14,639 nt of DNA from Olsenella_K sp036454645 (GCA_036454645.1 JAZHSQ010000050.1:1-14639), one strand, 5' to 3'. Shown: positions 6,547-13,011, counted from the stretch's first letter. The notes: a model not told the origin generated them from the letters alone. Translations and numbers: made by a program.

Positions 6547-6802
6547 ACCTGTCCCTAATGGAGGCAACCGCCTCAGCGGCATCGTGGCACTCCCCACGCT
6601 CGACGGCGTCGATTCCCTCTTGCACCAGGGAGACAATTCGCCCTGTTCTCGCGGCTTTTTCGAGCCCCTCGTACGTCTCTGTGCTCATGATTACCATGTC
6701 TGGGTAGCCGTTCTTTGTAACGTGGATGGGCTCGCCGGTCTCTCTGCAGAGCCTCGAGATTCTCGTTGTGTCTTTCAGATCCTTAACGGGAACGATCTGC
6801 AT
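6536..6802 (-). CDS. Phd/YefM-family antitoxin, 88 aa
   Basis: This is a type II antitoxin and DNA-binding autorepressor of the Phd/YefM family. The N-terminal fold is recognisable from VKDLKDTTRISRLCRETGEPIHV (split here as VKDLKDTTRI and SRLCRETGEPIHV), followed by TKNGYPDMVIMSTETYEGL, the family's typical strand and 'nG....V.ms...Ye.l' pattern. The C-terminal helix normally neutralises the toxin. The length is normal. The ATG at 6802 has an AAGGA site about six bases upstream. Its base composition is clearly less GC-rich than the flanking genes, suggesting acquisition. The following toxin frame overlaps the stop but appears truncated, so this may be an orphan antitoxin. The HD hydrolase gene is divergent and shares the regulatory region. 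Confidence 0.85.
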   Translation of the reverse strand: MQIVPVKDLKDTTRISRLCRETGEPIHVTKNGYPDMVIMSTETYEGLEKAARTGRIVSLVQEGIDAVERGECHDAAEAVASIRDRYGL

Positions 6803-6824
6803 GGAATGTCCTTTCCATCACAAT

Positions 6825-6841
6825 ATTATGGGATAATTATA
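6825..6841 (-). promoter_or_regulatory. Antitoxin promoter -10 and AT-rich dyad
   Basis: A consensus TATAAT on the minus strand (6841 to 6836) sits 33 bases before the antitoxin ATG. Over the expected start is a dyad ATTAT-GGG-ATAAT (6825-6837), fitting autorepression by a Phd/YefM protein. The same AT-rich patch could carry the -10 of the divergent HD gene (TATTAT, 6824-6829). No good -35 is seen for either. Confidence 0.5.
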
Positions 6842-6864
6842 GCATGCAAACCCGAGGAGGGACG

Positions 6865-7902
6865 ATGCTGTACACGCCGACCACCAAGAGGGCGCTGAGA
6901 TTCTGCATGGAGGCGCACGCGGGCCAGCGGGACAAGGCGGGTCTGCCGTACTGCAGCCACCCGCTGCACCTCGCGGAGCAGATGTCGACCGAGGACGAGA
7001 CCTGCGCCGCGCTGCTCCACGACGTGATGGAGGACTGCGGGGCGACCGCGGGGGACCTGCTCGCGCTGGGCGTGTCGCCCGCCGCGGTGCGCGCGGTGGA
7101 GCTGCTGACGCATCCGGGCGGCGTGCCGTACCTCGACTACGTGCGTGCCCTGCGCTCCGACCCCATCGCGCGCAGGGTCAAGGCGGCCGACCTGCGGCAC
7201 AACTGCGACCTCACGCGCCTGGACCACGTGACGGACAAGGACGTCGCCCGCCTGCGCAGGTACCTGCAGGCTCGCGTGGCGCTGGGCGACATGGCGACGG
7301 AGCTGCGGACGCCGTTGGGCACCGTGCGCATGGAGGCGGCCGGCGAGCCCTTCCCGTTCGAGGCGTGCGACGAGTCGCGTGCCGCAGCGGCGTTCGCGCC
7401 CCTGGGGGACGCGTGTCCGGGCGACGCGCTCCTGGGCGACGCGTGCCCGACGGCTCCCGCCCCGGGCGAGAAGGACGCGTCGCCCCGGCCCCCGGTGTGC
7501 CGCTACGGCAGGGCGGACGGCGCCTTCCTGCTCAGGGCGGACGTGCTGCCGCTCGCGGTGGGGGATCGCGTGACGGTGCGCTGCGTCTTCGGCCGCGCGG
7601 TGTGCCACGGCGGCGGCGAGGGCGTCGCGTGGCGCGTGTGGCAGGGGGAGGGGGCCACCGTCGGCCTGGGCTTCTCGGACGCCTTGGACGCTGGCCCCGC
7701 CGGTGCCGCGCCGGCTTGTGCCGGGTGCGCGCCGGCCGGCCGCTCGTGGCGCCTCGACCGCTCCGCTGACGCCTACGAGGTGGTCGAGGACCCCGTTGCC
7801 CGGCGCTACCAGCCCCTCGGTAACAGGTTCTGGGTGCGCGTGGCATGGCGCGATGGCGCAAGCGAGGAGGACGCGCGCCTCGTGGCGGAGGTCGTGGGCT
7901 GA
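6865..7902 (+). CDS. RelA/SpoT-like HD-domain hydrolase with unknown C-terminal region, 345 aa
   Basis: The first 145 residues are an HD-superfamily metal-dependent phosphohydrolase of the RelA/SpoT/MESH1 type. Candidate ligands are His32 (SHPLHLAEQM), His52-Asp53 with Glu56-Asp57 (LLHDVMEDCG) and the ADLRHN motif with Asp109 and Asn113. Known relatives hydrolyse (p)ppGpp or related nucleotides; the true substrate here is not known. No synthetase, TGS or ACT domain is seen. Residues about 150-210 form an Ala/Pro/Cys-rich linker containing a short duplication (GDACP twice). Residues 211-345 look beta-rich and are not recognised. The ATG at 6865 has AGGAGG four bases upstream; an in-frame ATG at 6844 has no such site. 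It is divergent from the antitoxin and lies between the two copies of the 144-bp repeat. Confidence 0.82.
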   Translation: MLYTPTTKRALRFCMEAHAGQRDKAGLPYCSHPLHLAEQMSTEDETCAALLHDVMEDCGATAGDLLALGVSPAAVRAVELLTHPGGVPYLDYVRALRSDPIARRVKAADLRHNCDLTRLDHVTDKDVARLRRYLQARVALGDMATELRTPLGTVRMEAAGEPFPFEACDESRAAAAFAPLGDACPGDALLGDACPTAPAPGEKDASPRPPVCRYGRADGAFLLRADVLPLAVGDRVTVRCVFGRAVCHGGGEGVAWRVWQGEGATVGLGFSDALDAGPAGAAPACAGCAPAGRSWRLDRSADAYEVVEDPVARRYQPLGNRFWVRVAWRDGASEEDARLVAEVVG

Positions 7903-7925
7903 CGCTCGCGGGGCGCCCCATGGCC

Positions 7926-8069
7926 CGCCGCCCGTGCCCGCTCGGGTTACGCACGGCTGAGCTCGCGAGAATTGCCAGCTGGGCTTTTGTTCGCGCTGTG
8001 CTCAGCCGTGCGTAATTCCGGGGTGCCGCGGCCTGTCCCGCCGGTCGTTCGAGACGGGCTGCGACGCCG
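7926..8069. repeat. 144-bp dispersed direct repeat, copy 2
   Basis: This is the second copy of the element at 6196-6339, offset by exactly 1730 bp with no gaps. The 16-bp perfect inverted repeat lies at 7947-7962 and 8000-8015 and is fully conserved. Differences are a handful of mainly transition substitutions, mostly in the outer parts. It occupies the gap between the convergent HD gene (ends 7902) and pcp (ends 8088). Confidence 0.85.
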
Positions 8070-8087
8070 GGCCGCGACGCCGGATCG

Positions 8088-8738
8088 CTAGTGCGTCGAG
8101 CCCGTCGCGACGTCCACGTCCTTCTCGTGCGTGAGGGCCGCCTCGAGCGCGACCGCGATGCCCCTCGCCATGTCGTCGACGGACATGGAGGGAGTCGCGG
8201 AGGGGAGGTGCGTCGCCTGCTCGGTCGCGTAGGGCACGTGCAGGAAGTCGCCCCTCACTCCGGGGTGGCGCGTGGCGAGCGCGTGGAGCAGCGAGTACAT
8301 CACGTCGTTGCAGACGTAGGTTCCGGCGGTGTAGGAGACCTCGGCGGGGACGCCTGCCTCGTTCATCGCCTGGACCATGGCCTTGACCGGCAGCGTCGCG
8401 AAGTAGGCGTCGGGGCCGCCCTCCACGATCCTCTCCGCGACGGGCTGGTTGCCGTCGTTGTCGGGGATGCGCGCGTCGGCATAGTTGATGCCCACGAACT
8501 CGGGCGTGACCTTGGCGCGGCCGCCGGCCTGGCCGACGCAGAGCACGAGGTCGGGCGAGACCTCGTCGATGGCGCGCTCGACCGCCTCGGGCCCCTTGCC
8601 AAAGACGACCGGGATCTCCACCTTCGTGACGGTGGCGTCGCCGATCGTGTCGGGGAGCCGCCTCACGGCCTCCCAGGCGGGGTTCATGCTCTCGCCGCCG
8701 AACGGCTGGAACCCCGTGACTAGAATCTTCCTGCCCAT
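8088..8738 (-). CDS. pcp: Pyroglutamyl-peptidase I (peptidase family C15), 216 aa
   Basis: This is a cytoplasmic cysteine peptidase removing N-terminal pyroglutamate from peptides. The family start VTGFQPFGG (7-15) is intact. The catalytic triad is recognisable: Glu80 in VTPEFVGIN, Cys143 in AGTYVCNDVMY and His167 in GDFLHVPY. The length of 216 aa is normal. The start at 8738 is preceded by a purine-rich AGGGGA about seven bases away. It follows the GtrA-like gene by 63 bp on the same strand, so the two may be co-transcribed, although no functional link is obvious. The 3' end abuts copy 2 of the 144-bp repeat. Confidence 0.96.
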   Translation of the reverse strand: MGRKILVTGFQPFGGESMNPAWEAVRRLPDTIGDATVTKVEIPVVFGKGPEAVERAIDEVSPDLVLCVGQAGGRAKVTPEFVGINYADARIPDNDGNQPVAERIVEGGPDAYFATLPVKAMVQAMNEAGVPAEVSYTAGTYVCNDVMYSLLHALATRHPGVRGDFLHVPYATEQATHLPSATPSMSVDDMARGIAVALEAALTHEKDVDVATGSTH

Positions 8739-8801
8739 CGCACGTCCCCTCTCGATTCGACCGTCCCTGCCGCCTGCGCTCCCTCGCGGCCGGCCCCTCC
8801 G

Positions 8802-9311
8802 CTACCTGCCGGTGGCGGGCGTGATCCAGAACTTGAGGAGCGGGAACGAGACGATCACGGCGAGGAGCGTGTTGACCACCGACGCGATGGTGCCCGAGAG
8901 GCCCGCGCCGAGGCCCCACGTCGACTCGCAGAAGCTCGTGACGTGGCCGGGCAGGATGAGGTTCACCACGACGATCAGCACGGCGAGCACGGCGAATTTG
9001 GGCGCCGCCTCGGAGAAGTCCGCCGTCGACTTGAACACCCACTTCATCTGCACGAAGAAGTTCACGACCTGCGCCAGGACCTCCGCGATCAGGAAGGTGA
9101 CGAAGCCGCCCACGCCGTTGGAGCCGGCCGTGGTGTAGTCAAAGATGAGGAAGCGGAAGGGGGCCGTGAGCCCCAGCGCGTTGATGAAGAGCGCCGTTCC
9201 CAGCCAGGTGCAGGCGAAGCGCGTGATGGTGGAGATGTTGCTCAGCACGTTGAACTTGATGAACTCCCAGAGCGTCTGGTGAGTGCTGGTCCATTCGGAG
9301 AACGCGGACAT
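8802..9311 (-). CDS. GtrA-like family membrane protein, 169 aa
   Basis: This is a small integral membrane protein of the GtrA family (PF04138). Relatives are thought to flip or assist transfer of lipid-linked sugars for cell-surface glycosylation. Four hydrophobic segments are visible at about 27-48, 67-88, 104-122 and 136-158. The family signature around the second segment end, NFFVQMKWVF (84-93), corresponds to the usual N-F-x4-(R/K)-W-x-F. An extra loop (about 49-66) rich in aromatic residues and Gly separates segments one and two. The ATG at 9311 follows GGGAGAGGGAG at a short spacing. No glycosyltransferase gene adjoins it, so its partner is unknown. A candidate -10 (GATACT, minus strand, near 9385) lies in the divergent region before the ECF operon. 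Confidence 0.85.
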   Translation of the reverse strand: MSAFSEWTSTHQTLWEFIKFNVLSNISTITRFACTWLGTALFINALGLTAPFRFLIFDYTTAGSNGVGGFVTFLIAEVLAQVVNFFVQMKWVFKSTADFSEAAPKFAVLAVLIVVVNLILPGHVTSFCESTWGLGAGLSGTIASVVNTLLAVIVSFPLLKFWITPATGR

Positions 9312-9543
9312 GGCTCCCTCTCCCTCGTTGTCCCTCGCCGCCCCTCGCGGGGCGTCGCCTGCGGCGGGCTCGCTCGAGTACCCAGTATCTCACTCCGCTC
9401 CCGCCCGGGCCCGTCCCTGCCGTGGTCGCCGCGCGCGGACGGCGCGGCCGCCCCCGCGGCAGCCTGTGGTAAGTTCTATGCCCAAATCGTGCCACGAGCA
9501 GAGCGTGGCGGTCGGGCTGTGGACGTTTCTGGGAGGTGTGGCC

Positions 9544-10854
9544 GTGGGCGGTGCGAGCCAGGTGCGAGCCGGTGCCGGGCACCCGTCGGTCGAGCGCCTG
9601 ACCCAGGTCGCCACGCTCGCGGCCGTGGGGCTCCTCCTGAGCTACGTCGAGTCGATGATCCCGCTCCCCACGGCGGTCCCCGGCGTCAAGTTGGGCCTCT
9701 CCAACGTCGCCGTGCTCGTCTGCCTCTGCACGGTGGACGCGCGCGCCGCCGCGCTGGTCGCCGTGGTGAAGGTCCTCGCCGCGGGCTTCCTCTTCGGCTC
9801 GCCCATGATGATCGCGTACAGCGCCGCCGGCACTCTCCTCGCCTTCCTGTCGATGCTGCTCATGGAGCGCGTGCTCGACGCCGGCGAGGTCGCCACCTCC
9901 ATGGTAGCCGCCATCATGCACAACGCGGGCCAGCTCCTCGTCGCCACGCTCGCGCTCTCCACGCCGGCCGTCCTGCTCGCCCTGCCCGTGCTCGCGGCCT
10001 CCGCCTGCGCTACGGGCGCCCTTACCGGCCTGGTCGCGCGCGGGGTCGTCTCCTCGTTGCGGGGGCGCCCCGCCCGCCCGCGGGTCGCCTTCGACCTCGA
10101 CCTGGAGGTGGCGCCCGGGGAGCTCGTCGCCTTCGTCGGCAGGAACGGCTCGGGCAAGACCTCCTTCGCCCTGCAGTGGGCGGCCGAGAAGAACGCGCAG
10201 GCCGCGGGCGTCGGCGGCGAGTGCGCGGGCCGGGTCGCGGCCGGCGCCGGCGACCGTGCGGGCGGCGCGCGGACGGGCCAGGTCGGCCTCTGCTTCCAGG
10301 ACCCGGACGACCAGGCGGTGTGCGACGTCGTCCAGGACGACGTCGCCTTCGCGCTCGAGAACCGCGGCACGGACCCGTGCGAGATGCGCACGAGGGTCGC
10401 CGGGGAGCTTGCCGCCCTCGGCATCGCCGAGCTCGCCGGCCGGCCGCTCGACGAGCTCAGCGGCGGCCAGCGCAGCAAGGCCAACGTGGCGGGGCTTCTC
10501 GCCGGCGACTTCGACGTGATCGTGTTCGACGAGGTCACGGCCATGCTCGACGCGGCCTCGACCGAGAGGTTCTTCTCGCTCGTCGACGGCCTGCGCGAGC
10601 GTGGGGTCGGCGTCGTGCTGGTCACCCACCGGATGGAGGAGGCCTTGCGCGCCGACCGCGTCTGCGTCTTCTCCGACGCGCGGCTGCTCGCGTGCGAGCC
10701 TCCCGACAGGCTGGCGGCGGACGACGCGCTGCTCGCACGCGCCGGCCTGGAGCTTCCTGCCGTGATGGGCCTGGCGCGCGAGCTCCGGGCCCGGGGCATC
10801 TCGGTCCCGCTCACGGCGGACCCGCTCGAGCTAGCGGAGGCGCTATGCCGCTGA
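9544..10854 (+). CDS. Fusion of Gx-type transporter S-component and ECF ATPase, 436 aa
   Basis: Residues about 17-170 are a hydrophobic Gx transporter domain (PF07456, also named heptaprenyl diphosphate synthase component I). Features are LLLSYVESMIPLP, PGVKLGLSN, the helix ending in GFLFGSP, and MHNAGQLLVA. This is an ECF S-component-like substrate binder. Residues about 180-430 are an ECF ATPase: Walker A GRNGSGKT (199-206), Q-loop FQDPDDQ (251-257), signature LSGGQ (305-309), Walker B VIVFDE (325-330), His362. The ATPase lacks the usual first strand and A-loop aromatic, and the segment after Walker A (215-245) is Gly/Ala-rich and unusual. The GTG at 9544 is chosen because GGGAGG lies seven bases upstream; the in-frame ATG at 9478 has no clear site and would add 22 residues. 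It starts a three-gene operon. Substrate unknown. Confidence 0.82.
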   Translation: MGGASQVRAGAGHPSVERLTQVATLAAVGLLLSYVESMIPLPTAVPGVKLGLSNVAVLVCLCTVDARAAALVAVVKVLAAGFLFGSPMMIAYSAAGTLLAFLSMLLMERVLDAGEVATSMVAAIMHNAGQLLVATLALSTPAVLLALPVLAASACATGALTGLVARGVVSSLRGRPARPRVAFDLDLEVAPGELVAFVGRNGSGKTSFALQWAAEKNAQAAGVGGECAGRVAAGAGDRAGGARTGQVGLCFQDPDDQAVCDVVQDDVAFALENRGTDPCEMRTRVAGELAALGIAELAGRPLDELSGGQRSKANVAGLLAGDFDVIVFDEVTAMLDAASTERFFSLVDGLRERGVGVVLVTHRMEEALRADRVCVFSDARLLACEPPDRLAADDALLARAGLELPAVMGLARELRARGISVPLTADPLELAEALCR

Positions 10855-11822
10855 CGTGCAGGAACCTCTCCCTCTCCTACGGCGCGCGGAGGGTCCTCGC
10901 CGGCGTCGACCTCGACGTCGCGCCCGGCCGGGTGCTCGGCGTCGCCGGTGCGTCGGGCTCCGGCAAGACCACCCTGCTCCGCTGCCTCGCCGGGCTCGAG
11001 CGCGGCTACGGGGGCAGCGTCTCCGTGGACGGCCTGGGCGAGTGCGCGGGCGTGCGGGAGCGGGCGTGGCACGCGCGCGTGGGGCTCGTCGGGCAGGGGC
11101 CGGAGCGGCAGCTCTTCGCGCGCACGGTCTTCGACGACGTCGCGTTCGGCCCCAACAACCTGGGCCTTCCCGACGACGAGGTCCTCGAGAGGGTCTCGGG
11201 CGCGCTCGGGGCGGTGGGCCTCGGCCTCGACTGGTCCCTGGCGCAGAGCCCGCTCGAGTGCTCGGGCGGGGAGCAGCGCGCGGTAGCGATCGCCGGCGTC
11301 CTGGCGCTCCATACGCCCTACCTGCTCCTCGACGAGCCCACGGCCGGCCTCGACGCCGGGCGCGTGGGGGCGCTCGTCCGCCTCGTGCGCTCCCTGGCCG
11401 AGAAGGGCGTGGGGGTCGCGCTCGTCTCGCACGACATGGAGGTGCTCGCGCGCGTCTCGGACGAGGTCGCGGTCCTGGCGGACGGGCGCGTCGCCAGCGC
11501 GGGGGCGCCCGGCCAGGTCTTCGCGCAGGAGGAGGTCCTGCGCCGTGCGGGGCTCGAGGCGCCGGGCCTGCTCCGGGTGGCCTACGCGCTCGAGCGGGCG
11601 GGACGCGCGCGCGGCCTCGCGCAGGTCCCGTACGACTCGCTGGGCGAGGCGATCCTCGCGGCGGTCGCGCCCGGCGGGCGTCGCGGAGGCGAGCATGCCG
11701 CGGGCGTCGGCCAGGCCGCGGGTGACGGCCAGCGCACGGGCGCCGTCCGGCCCGCGGGCGCCAGCCGGCATGGAGGAGGCCGGCGCACGGGTGGCACACG
11801 GCCGGCGGGGGAGGGGTCGTGA
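10845..11822 (+). CDS. ECF transporter ATPase (second, EcfA2-like), 325 aa
   Basis: This is the energising ATPase that pairs with the ATPase half of the preceding fusion. It shows an A-loop SLSYG (9-13), Walker A GASGSGKT (35-42), a Q-loop LVGQGPERQLF (81-91), signature ECSGGEQRAVAIAG (138-151, one residue off consensus LSGGE), Walker B YLLLDEP (159-165), TAGLD D-loop and His196 (VSHD). The ATG at 10845 has GGAGG four bases upstream and overlaps the fusion gene's end by 10 nt, indicating translational coupling. The last 50 or so residues (from about 276) are a Gly/Arg/Ala-rich low-complexity tail, longer than usual. EcfT follows with a 1-nt overlap. Confidence 0.9.
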   Translation: MPLTCRNLSLSYGARRVLAGVDLDVAPGRVLGVAGASGSGKTTLLRCLAGLERGYGGSVSVDGLGECAGVRERAWHARVGLVGQGPERQLFARTVFDDVAFGPNNLGLPDDEVLERVSGALGAVGLGLDWSLAQSPLECSGGEQRAVAIAGVLALHTPYLLLDEPTAGLDAGRVGALVRLVRSLAEKGVGVALVSHDMEVLARVSDEVAVLADGRVASAGAPGQVFAQEEVLRRAGLEAPGLLRVAYALERAGRARGLAQVPYDSLGEAILAAVAPGGRRGGEHAAGVGQAAGDGQRTGAVRPAGASRHGGGRRTGGTRPAGEGS

Positions 11823-12601
11823 TGGCGGCGGGGGGCTACGTCGCGACAGGCTCGCCCCTGCACCGGGCGGACCCGCGGGCCAAGTTCGTGGCCGTGCTGC
11901 TGGTGATGGTCGCGCTCTTCGTGGGGCGCGACCTTGCCGGGACGCTGCCCGCCGTGGCGGCGACGGCCGCCGCCCTCGCCCTGGGGAGGACGGGACCGCG
12001 CGCCGCGCTCGCCGCACTCAGGCCCCTCTCGTGGCTCATGCTGTTCGTGCTCGTCTTCGACGCGCTCCTCGCGCGGGACGGCACGGCCGTCGTGGTGCTG
12101 GGGCCTTGCGCCCTGGACCTCTCGGGGGCCCTCGTCGGGGCGGTCGCGGTCGTACGGCTCGCGCTCGTGCTCCTCGTGGCGTCCTGCCTCACGCGCACGA
12201 CCACGCCGACGCAGCTCACCGACGCCACCCGCGCGCTCCTCTCGCCGCTGGTGCGCCGGCGGTCCACGCTGAACGACCTCTCGCTGGCGATGGGCATCAC
12301 GCTACGCTACGTCCCGGTGCTCCTGCGGGAGTGGGGGCGCGTGCGCGAGGCGCAGTCCGTGCGGCTCGCCCGCCTCGACGAGGGCGGTCTCGCGGTGCGG
12401 CTGCGCGCCCTGCTTCCGGTCATCGTGCCGGTCTTCGTGCGGGCGTACCGGAGCGCGGAGGTGCTGGCGCTTGCCGTCGAGAACCGCGGCTACGACGCCT
12501 CCGCGCGCCGCTCCTGCTTCAGGACGTACCGCCTGCGGCCGTCCGACGGGCTGCTCGTCCTCCTCGGCGCGGCGGTGCTCGTGGCGGCCATCGTCGCGTA
12601 G
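11822..12601 (+). CDS. ECF transporter transmembrane component EcfT, 259 aa
   Basis: This is the integral membrane coupling subunit of the ECF transporter. It begins with the typical amphipathic segment SPLHRADPRAKF, followed by hydrophobic segments at about 21-36, 41-56, 68-84, 103-121 and 242-258. The second ATPase-coupling motif is clear (VENRGYDA, 219-226, the A/E-x-RG type). The first, in the EWGRVREAQSVRLARL region (170-185), has R-L where Ala-Arg-Gly is usual. The ATG at 11822 overlaps the previous stop (TGATG), with GGGGAGGGG upstream; a GTG one codon earlier is equally possible. It is the last gene of the operon. A GC-only palindrome (12607-12620) follows without a T-run, so the terminator is unclear. 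Confidence 0.9.
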   Translation: MAAGGYVATGSPLHRADPRAKFVAVLLVMVALFVGRDLAGTLPAVAATAAALALGRTGPRAALAALRPLSWLMLFVLVFDALLARDGTAVVVLGPCALDLSGALVGAVAVVRLALVLLVASCLTRTTTPTQLTDATRALLSPLVRRRSTLNDLSLAMGITLRYVPVLLREWGRVREAQSVRLARLDEGGLAVRLRALLPVIVPVFVRAYRSAEVLALAVENRGYDASARRSCFRTYRLRPSDGLLVLLGAAVLVAAIVA

Positions 12602-12631
12602 GGGCGGCCGGGCGCCCGGCTCGAGGCTGGC

Positions 12632-12673
12632 CGGACGGATGCCGTGGTCGGACGGAATGCCGTGGCCGGACGG
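12632..12673. repeat. Short CGGACGG tandem repeat
   Basis: CGGACGG occurs at 12632-12638, 12649-12655 and 12667-12673, separated by near-identical ATGCCGTGG spacers (period 17-18 bp). It lies between EcfT and the second tRNA-Val promoter. The function is not evident. Confidence 0.6.
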
Positions 12674-12695
12674 TTTTCTCGCCCGTGGCGGACAT

Positions 12696-12730
12696 CCGCG
12701 ATTGTAATCGCGGGGGCGTTCGGGTATAGT
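12696..12730 (+). promoter_or_regulatory. Promoter of tRNA-Val copy 2 with dyad over -35
   Basis: TTGTAA (12702-12707), a 17-bp spacer and TATAGT (12725-12730) form a good sigma70-type promoter. A perfect dyad CCGCGATT-GT-AATCGCGG (12696-12713) is centred on the -35 hexamer. Copy 1 of the tRNA has no such dyad. The dyad could be an operator or coincidental. Confidence 0.7.
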
Positions 12731-12738
12731 GTCTCTCT

Positions 12739-12752
12739 GCCGCGAGAGCGGC
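12739..12752 (+). other. 5'-leader hairpin of pre-tRNA-Val copy 2 (GNRA loop)
   Basis: GCCGC-GAGA-GCGGC has the same 5-bp stem and GAGA loop as the copy 1 leader (5978-5991). The only stem difference is a compensated pair, C-G here versus T-A in copy 1. It lies nine bases before the mature tRNA. Confidence 0.6.
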
Positions 12753-12761
12753 CACATACTC

Positions 12762-12836
12762 GGGCGTTTAGCTCAGGGGGAGAGCGCTTCCCTGACACGG
12801 AAGAGGTCAGAAGTTCAAATCTTCTAACGCCCACCA
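12762..12836 (+). tRNA. tRNA-Val (anticodon GAC), copy 2
   Basis: This is identical over all 75 bases to the copy at 6001-6075, including the encoded CCA and anticodon GAC (12794-12796). Its promoter differs, but the leader and terminator are homologous. Its 3' side faces the phage-type genes, so it is the probable integration site of that element (tRNA 3' ends are common integrase targets); that part is inference. Confidence 0.97.
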
Positions 12837-12844
12837 CACATTCG

Positions 12845-12881
12845 CAGGTCAGAGGCTATGTTCTCTGGCCTGTTTTCTTTT
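12845..12881 (+). terminator. Rho-independent terminator of tRNA-Val copy 2
   Basis: CAGGTCAGAG (12845-12854) pairs with CTCTGGCCTG (12863-12872), followed by TTTTCTTTT. It is a diverged duplicate of the terminator after copy 1. Confidence 0.88.
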
Positions 12882-12912
12882 GCCGCAAAGTGCGCCGCAA
12901 ATCTGCCGCAAA
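12882..12912. repeat. Three phased GCCGCAAA direct repeats next to tRNA-Val
   Basis: GCCGCAAA occurs at 12882-12889, 12894-12901 and 12905-12912, with start-to-start spacings of 12 and 11 bp, about one helical turn. The array begins directly after the tRNA terminator and before the phage-type genes. Position and phasing fit integrase arm-type or excisionase binding sites at the end of an integrated element. No integrase is in the window to confirm this. Confidence 0.5.
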
Positions 12913-12930
12913 ACCTGAGTAGTCGGCTTA

Positions 12931-12972
12931 AACAAAAGGTGAGGAGACCCGCTTTTCGCGAGCCTCCTCACC
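12931..12972 (-). terminator. Terminator of the phage-type gene cluster
   Basis: A perfect 9-bp stem, GGTGAGGAG (12938-12946) with CTCCTCACC (12964-12972), carries a partly self-paired loop. On the minus strand it is followed by TTTTGTT. It lies 40 bases after the stop of the last leftward gene (13012). Confidence 0.85.
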
Positions 12973-13011
12973 GATTTGGCTAACTTAAACATCGCCGTTG
13001 TTGAGTGTCTC

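Noticed and set aside
9478..9543. ATG at 9478 as start of the S-component/ATPase fusion
   Set aside because: There is no clear ribosome-binding site, a hairpin (GCCACG/CGTGGC) lies in the extra segment, and GTG 9544 has GGGAGG at ideal spacing. It is not excluded.
8943..10844. Upstream part of a 959-aa plus-strand frame ending in the second ATPase
   Set aside because: It overlaps the GtrA gene (antisense) and the fusion gene (shifted frame) and is Arg/Ala-rich noise until the ATG at 10845, where a ribosome-binding site and the ATPase begin.
9642..12017. 791-aa minus-strand open frame
   Set aside because: It is antisense to the ECF operon, Arg/Ser/Pro-rich and without any motif.
6001..12836. 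The 6.8-kb interval between the tRNA-Val copies as one integrated island
   Set aside because: No integrase or phage genes lie inside, the interval holds ordinary high-GC genes such as pcp and the ECF operon, and each tRNA has a complete but different promoter.
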